Part shown: in pieces, positions 7,123 to 10,446 of the stretch
How positions within the stretch are numbered: the first letter of the stretch is position 1
How the letters are laid out: every line of letters begins with the position of its first letter
NCBI GenBank assembly: GCA_025728395.1
Contig: JAOBJR010000088.1
Span: 1 to 10,446 of the forward strand
Origin: Candidatus Lightella neohaematopini
GTDB taxonomy: Bacteria > Pseudomonadota > Gammaproteobacteria > Enterobacterales > Enterobacteriaceae
Length of the DNA: 10,446 bases
Direction of reading: 5' to 3'
Program-made: the position numbers and the translations under genes
The notes under the pieces: model-generated
The model's input: only the letters and a program-made list of their open reading frames with translations
Told to the model about the DNA's origin: nothing
Databases searched by the model: none

Positions 7123-8209
7123 TTAATTATTAATTAGTAATTTTAGCATCCTACGTATTGGTTCTACTGCTCCCCATAATAATTGATCACCAATAGTAAA
7201 TAAAGTTAAGTATTTTTTACCAATATTTAACTTGCGTAATCTACCAACAGCAATATTTAAAGTATTACTTATAATAAGTGGATTTAATTGATTTATAGAA
7301 TATTTTTTATTATTAGGAATAAATTTAATCCATTTATTATGGTTTACTATAATTTGTATAAGATTATTAATGTTTAAATCTTTTTTTAATTTTATTGTTA
7401 AAGCTTGACTATGACATCTTAAAGTATTTACTCTAACACAAACTCCATCTATTTTAATGGGAGAACAAATAGTATTAATAATTTTGTTTATTTCTACTTG
7501 ACTTTTCCACTCTTCTAAACTTTGTTCATTTATTTTTTTATTTCCGATCCATGGAATAATATTATAAGCTATTGGATAACGATGATGTAAAATACTTTTT
7601 CTAATATTACGTTCTATAATAGTCAAATTACTAATAGTTAAATTATTATTATTTAATATATTTAATGATTTAAATTGATTAATTAGTGCTAACATACATT
7701 TAGCTCCACCACCAGAAATAGCTTGATATGTAGCTATTGATATCCAATCAATTAAATTATTAATAAATAATCCACCTAATGACATTAATAATAAATTAAC
7801 GGTACAATTACCACTAACAAAATTTTTAATTCCACTATCTAAACCACGTAATATTAATGATAAATTAATTGGATCTAATGCAATAATAGTATTATTATTC
7901 ATTCTTAATGATGATGAAACATCTAACCAATAACCATTCCACTTAGTAGAACGTAGTTTATAATATACTTTATTAGTATAACTACTTCCATGACAAGTAA
8001 CTATAATATCTAATGATCTTAATAGATCTAAATTATAAGCATCATTAGATAACCAATGTTTATTATCAATTACTGGGAGTAGCTAATAATTTTTTTGATG
8101 TAGATAAAAATATTGGTTCAATAAAATCAAAATCGTTTTCTTCTAGCATACGTTGAATTAACGTTATACCAACCATTCCTCTATAACCAACTAATCCAAC
8201 TCTCTTCAT
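7123..8209 (-). pseudogene. asd: Aspartate-semialdehyde dehydrogenase with one frameshift
   Basis: Asd reduces aspartyl phosphate to aspartate semialdehyde with NADPH, the branch point to lysine/diaminopimelate, threonine and methionine. ATG at 8209 opens the NADP-binding start MKRVGLVGYRGMVG and runs 47 codons to TGA 8068-8066. The rest of the protein is one base over, and open from TAG 8085-8083 to the stop at 7123. The total is 1087 nt, exactly 362 codons plus one base; rejoined length is 361 residues against 367 in E. coli. Catalytic residues all fall where expected: Cys135 in GNCTV, Gln162 in TYQ, Arg259 and His266 in CVRV..LRCHSQ. So apart from one surplus base somewhere in 8085-8066 the gene looks healthy. 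It may be a recent mutation, recoding, or an error in the sequence. A shorter ORF from ATG 7902 would lack the NADP-binding domain and is not a real start. In E. coli asd is not next to birA. Confidence 0.9.
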
Positions 8210-8238
8210 TTTTTATTAAAAATATTATTGTATAATTA

Positions 8239-9210
8239 TTAATAACCTAAATATAAACTACCTGTATAATAAGCACGTACTACATTATTTGTTTCTATTA
8301 ATATACCACCATACTGATTAATACCTCTATTAATACCACATATAAAATTATTATTATAAAATTGATTATATAATAATACTTGACGATTAATAAATACATC
8401 TAATTTTTTCCATAAATTAAAGAAGTAATTAAAACCATTTTGTTCAAAAAATATTAACCAATAATATACAGAGTTAATTATTTTTGCAGTTAATACATTA
8501 CGATTAATTGTAACACCAATATCAACTAAATTAATCCAATTATTATTTAACTCATGTAATAAATTATTACTATTATTTATATTTAAATTAATACCAATAC
8601 CTATAACATAATAATGATTATTATTAATATTAGTTTTCTCTACAAGAATACCTGCTAACTTTTTATTTCTTAAATATAAATCATTAGGCCATTTAATACC
8701 AATATTTTTTATTCCTAATTCTTGTAATAAATTAGCTAATATAATGCTAATTACTATACTAATAGTACTATTATATAGTAATGGTTTTTTTAATAACCAA
8801 CAAATAGATAAACATAAACTATTACCAAAACTATTTATCCATTTTTTACCGTTTCGTCCCATACCTTTAGTTTGATATTCTGATATACAAACACAACATT
8901 TATTATTAATATTATTTAGATTATTTATAAAATACGTATTAGTTGAATTAATCACCGGGATAATTATTAATTTTATTGTTTTTAATTTTAAATAATTTAT
9001 AATGATGTATTTACTTAATAAGGTAAATGGATTTAATAGTTGATAACTATTATTAGACTTACTGATTATAAATAAACCTAATTTATTTGCTAAGTTAATA
9101 TAATAGTTAATATTGTTAAAAGTTAAATAATTTCTTATTTCATGAAAATAATGAACTTTACCATCTAATAATATATTAATTATTTTTGTTAATATTTTAA
9201 TATTCTTCAT
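8239..9210 (-). CDS. birA: Biotin-protein ligase BirA
   Basis: Activates biotin to biotinyl-AMP and attaches it to the biotin carboxyl carrier protein of acetyl-CoA carboxylase. In E. coli it also represses the bio operon. It has 323 residues against 321 in E. coli. Catalytic domain: NSTN (88-91), the biotin loop GMGRNGKKW (116-124; E. coli GRGRRGRKW), IKWPNDLY (172-179) and KKLAGILVE with Lys184 matching E. coli Lys183. The C-terminal SH3-like domain (WKKLDVFINRQV, GINRGINQYGGILIE) is present. The N-terminal helix-turn-helix region (about 20-46) has lost the recognisable SRAAINKHIQ pattern, so ligase activity is probably kept and DNA binding lost. ATG overlaps the murB stop by 4 nt (ATGA at 9210-9207), so it is translationally coupled, the same murB-birA order as E. 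coli. Confidence 0.95.
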   Translation of the reverse strand: MKNIKILTKIINILLDGKVHYFHEIRNYLTFNNINYYINLANKLGLFIISKSNNSYQLLNPFTLLSKYIIINYLKLKTIKLIIIPVINSTNTYFINNLNNINNKCCVCISEYQTKGMGRNGKKWINSFGNSLCLSICWLLKKPLLYNSTISIVISIILANLLQELGIKNIGIKWPNDLYLRNKKLAGILVEKTNINNNHYYVIGIGINLNINNSNNLLHELNNNWINLVDIGVTINRNVLTAKIINSVYYWLIFFEQNGFNYFFNLWKKLDVFINRQVLLYNQFYNNNFICGINRGINQYGGILIETNNVVRAYYTGSLYLGY

Positions 9211-10235
9211 TCAAAAATTTTAAAATCTTTAACAATACCATATTTATTAACTAAGCAAACTTCTAATTCTAGTAATATAGAAAAATAATTCTTTACTTTT
9301 TTTAGAATATAACATACTAATCTAATAATATCTTTACTATTGGCATATCCATTATTAATTAATATTAATTCATGCTTATTATATATTGATACTGTGCCAA
9401 ATTTATATCCTTTTAAACCACAATACTTTATTAACCAAGCTGCTGATATTATTTTTTTATCTTTATTTAAATCATAATAAATTATATTAGGAAAGTAATT
9501 TTTTAATTTTATTAATTTACTAATACTAACTATTGGATTTTTAAAAAAACTACCAACATTACCAACAAATCTATAATCAGGTAACTTATATCTACGTACT
9601 TTACAAACAGCATCATAAATATTTTTAGGAGTAACCAAGTTATTTAATTTACTTAGATTATTAAAATATAATTTTGGTTGCCAAAATTTAGATATTTTTA
9701 ATCCTAATGAAATAATATAACACTTATTTAATAAGTGTTGTTTAAAAATACTGTTTCGATAATTAAATTTACAGTCATGATTACTTAATCTAATTTTACA
9801 ACTATTACTAAAATATATAATATCTACATATTCACAAAAATCTTTTAGTTCTTTGCCATAAGCACCAATATTTTGTACTACTGACGCTCCAACCCTTCCA
9901 GGAATCATAGCTAAATTTTCTAAACCAAAAATATTTAATTTTAAACATCTGTATACTAACTTACTCCATATTTCTCCAGAATTAACATGAATATACCAAA
10001 AATATTTATCTTCTTTAAAGAATAAACCATAAATACGATCAAGTAGTATTATACCATGGTAATTTTCTAAGAATATAACATTACTACCATTACCTAAAAT
10101 TAATAACCGATAACTATTTTTTTTTTGTAAATATTTACATAATTTAAATAAATCATATTCTGTATTTATTACAATTAAAAATTTTGTTTTTGCACTAAGA
10201 CCAAATGTATTAATTAATTTTAATGATATAGTCAC
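9207..10235 (-). CDS. murB: UDP-N-acetylenolpyruvoylglucosamine reductase MurB
   Basis: FAD enzyme that reduces enolpyruvyl-UDP-GlcNAc to UDP-MurNAc with NADPH, a committed cytoplasmic step of peptidoglycan synthesis. The length of 342 residues equals E. coli MurB. FAD-binding LILGNGSNVIFLE lies at 45-57, GLENLAMIPG at 104-113 and QNIGAYG at 121-127. Catalytic Arg160 lies in NYRNSIFK, Lys217 in KLPD, Ser229 in GNVGSFFKNP and Glu325 in LELEV. The start is GTG at 10235-10233, chosen because MTISLKLINTFG aligns with E. coli MNHSLKPWNTFG. It lies 80 nt downstream of tRNA-Glu on the same strand and is probably read through from it. In E. coli the 23S and 5S genes separate that tRNA from murB. Confidence 0.97.
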   Translation of the reverse strand: MTISLKLINTFGLSAKTKFLIVINTEYDLFKLCKYLQKKNSYRLLILGNGSNVIFLENYHGIILLDRIYGLFFKEDKYFWYIHVNSGEIWSKLVYRCLKLNIFGLENLAMIPGRVGASVVQNIGAYGKELKDFCEYVDIIYFSNSCKIRLSNHDCKFNYRNSIFKQHLLNKCYIISLGLKISKFWQPKLYFNNLSKLNNLVTPKNIYDAVCKVRRYKLPDYRFVGNVGSFFKNPIVSISKLIKLKNYFPNIIYYDLNKDKKIISAAWLIKYCGLKGYKFGTVSIYNKHELILINNGYANSKDIIRLVCYILKKVKNYFSILLELEVCLVNKYGIVKDFKIFE

Positions 10236-10315
10236 AGTATTTTGTTTATAAAATTTGTTACTTAATAAAGTAATATTATTTTTATAAATTTTAATTTTTT
10301 TAAATAAATATTAAT

Positions 10316-10387
10316 CGTCCTCTAGGGGATTTGAACCCCTGTTACCGCCGTGAAAGAGCGATGTCCTGACCACTAGACGAAGAGGAC
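10316..10387 (-). tRNA. gltT: tRNA-Glu(TTC)
   Basis: On the minus strand acceptor GTCCTCT (10387-10381) pairs with AGAGGAC (10323-10317), with discriminator G at 10316. The anticodon loop CTTTCAC gives anticodon TTC. The anticodon stem TCGCT/GGCGG has a T-G wobble at each end, weaker than the E. coli all-GC version. CCA is not encoded. Its 5' end lies 4 nt from the terminal inverted repeat. In enterics this tRNA usually sits in the 16S-23S spacer, which supports an rRNA origin for the repeat. Confidence 0.96.
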
Positions 10388-10391
10388 TTTT

Positions 10392-10446
10392 ATATTATTA
10401 AATAATACAACAATAATTTATGTAGACACTCAAGGTATATACTTAT
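10392..10446. repeat. Right arm of exact 55-nt terminal inverted repeat
   Basis: Exact reverse complement of 1-55. Read inward on the minus strand it leads after 4 bases into tRNA-Glu, the arrangement expected for a 16S-tRNA-Glu spacer. The left arm instead leads into trxA. Beyond this arm the window ends, so the real outer limit of the repeat is unknown. Confidence 0.97.

Noticed and set aside
7123..7902. A separate 259-residue gene starting at the ATG at 7902
   Set aside because: Asd homology continues upstream of that ATG in the same frame and then in the neighbouring frame to 8209, so this is the C-terminal part of one frameshifted asd.
1..10446. A transposon or plasmid defined by the terminal inverted repeats
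   Set aside because: There is no transposase, integrase, replication or partition gene. All content is conserved enterobacterial chromosome, and no target-site duplication can be seen because the window ends at the repeats.
1..10446. CRISPR array or tandem repeats
   Set aside because: I saw no regularly spaced direct repeats; repeated short motifs are runs of AAT/ATT codons and general A-T richness.

Overview
The window is strongly AT-rich, and every gene I recognise is closest in length, motifs and neighbours to Enterobacterales (E. coli-type) genes. Several genes are trimmed or broken, intergenic spaces are short, most genes lack a visible Shine-Dalgarno, and tRNA clusters have lost members. 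This is the profile of a reduced-genome gammaproteobacterial, probably insect-associated, endosymbiont. I cannot name the species. Family comparisons below rest on my recall of the E. coli proteins, not on a search.

Layout, left to right. Positions 1-55 are one arm of a perfect inverted repeat whose partner is 10392-10446. Then on the plus strand: trxA (148-480), rho (548-1807), tRNA-His(GTG), tRNA-Pro(TGG), dapF (2074-2913), uvrD (2951-4879) and corA (4987-5940). This is the E. coli trxA-rho-hisR-proM-dapF-uvrD-corA block with the genes in between deleted. Convergent to corA is a frameshifted coaA (5945-6755, minus). Next come tRNA-Thr(TGT), tRNA-Gly(TCC) and tRNA-Thr(GGT) on plus, the remnant of thrU-tyrU-glyT-thrT. 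On minus follow a frameshifted asd (7123-8209), birA (8239-9210), murB (9207-10235, overlapping birA by 4 nt) and tRNA-Glu(TTC) (10316-10387). No stretch over 300 bases lacks a gene.

Functions: DapF and Asd belong to the diaminopimelate/lysine branch, and MurB to peptidoglycan precursor synthesis, so the cell probably still makes some wall material or lysine. BirA charges biotin enzymes, CoaA begins coenzyme A synthesis (probably damaged here), Rho terminates transcription, UvrD is a repair helicase lacking its C-terminal domain, TrxA is a thiol reductant, and CorA imports Mg2+.

Most interesting points: (1) the two ends are exact 55-nt reverse complements that resemble the spacer just after 16S rRNA. 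This suggests an assembly unit bounded by two inverted 16S loci rather than a free linear element. (2) coaA and asd each carry exactly one extra nucleotide, and a CCC codon lies inside both frameshift windows. I did not find a convincing new multi-gene system; the rest looks like ordinary, eroded housekeeping DNA.
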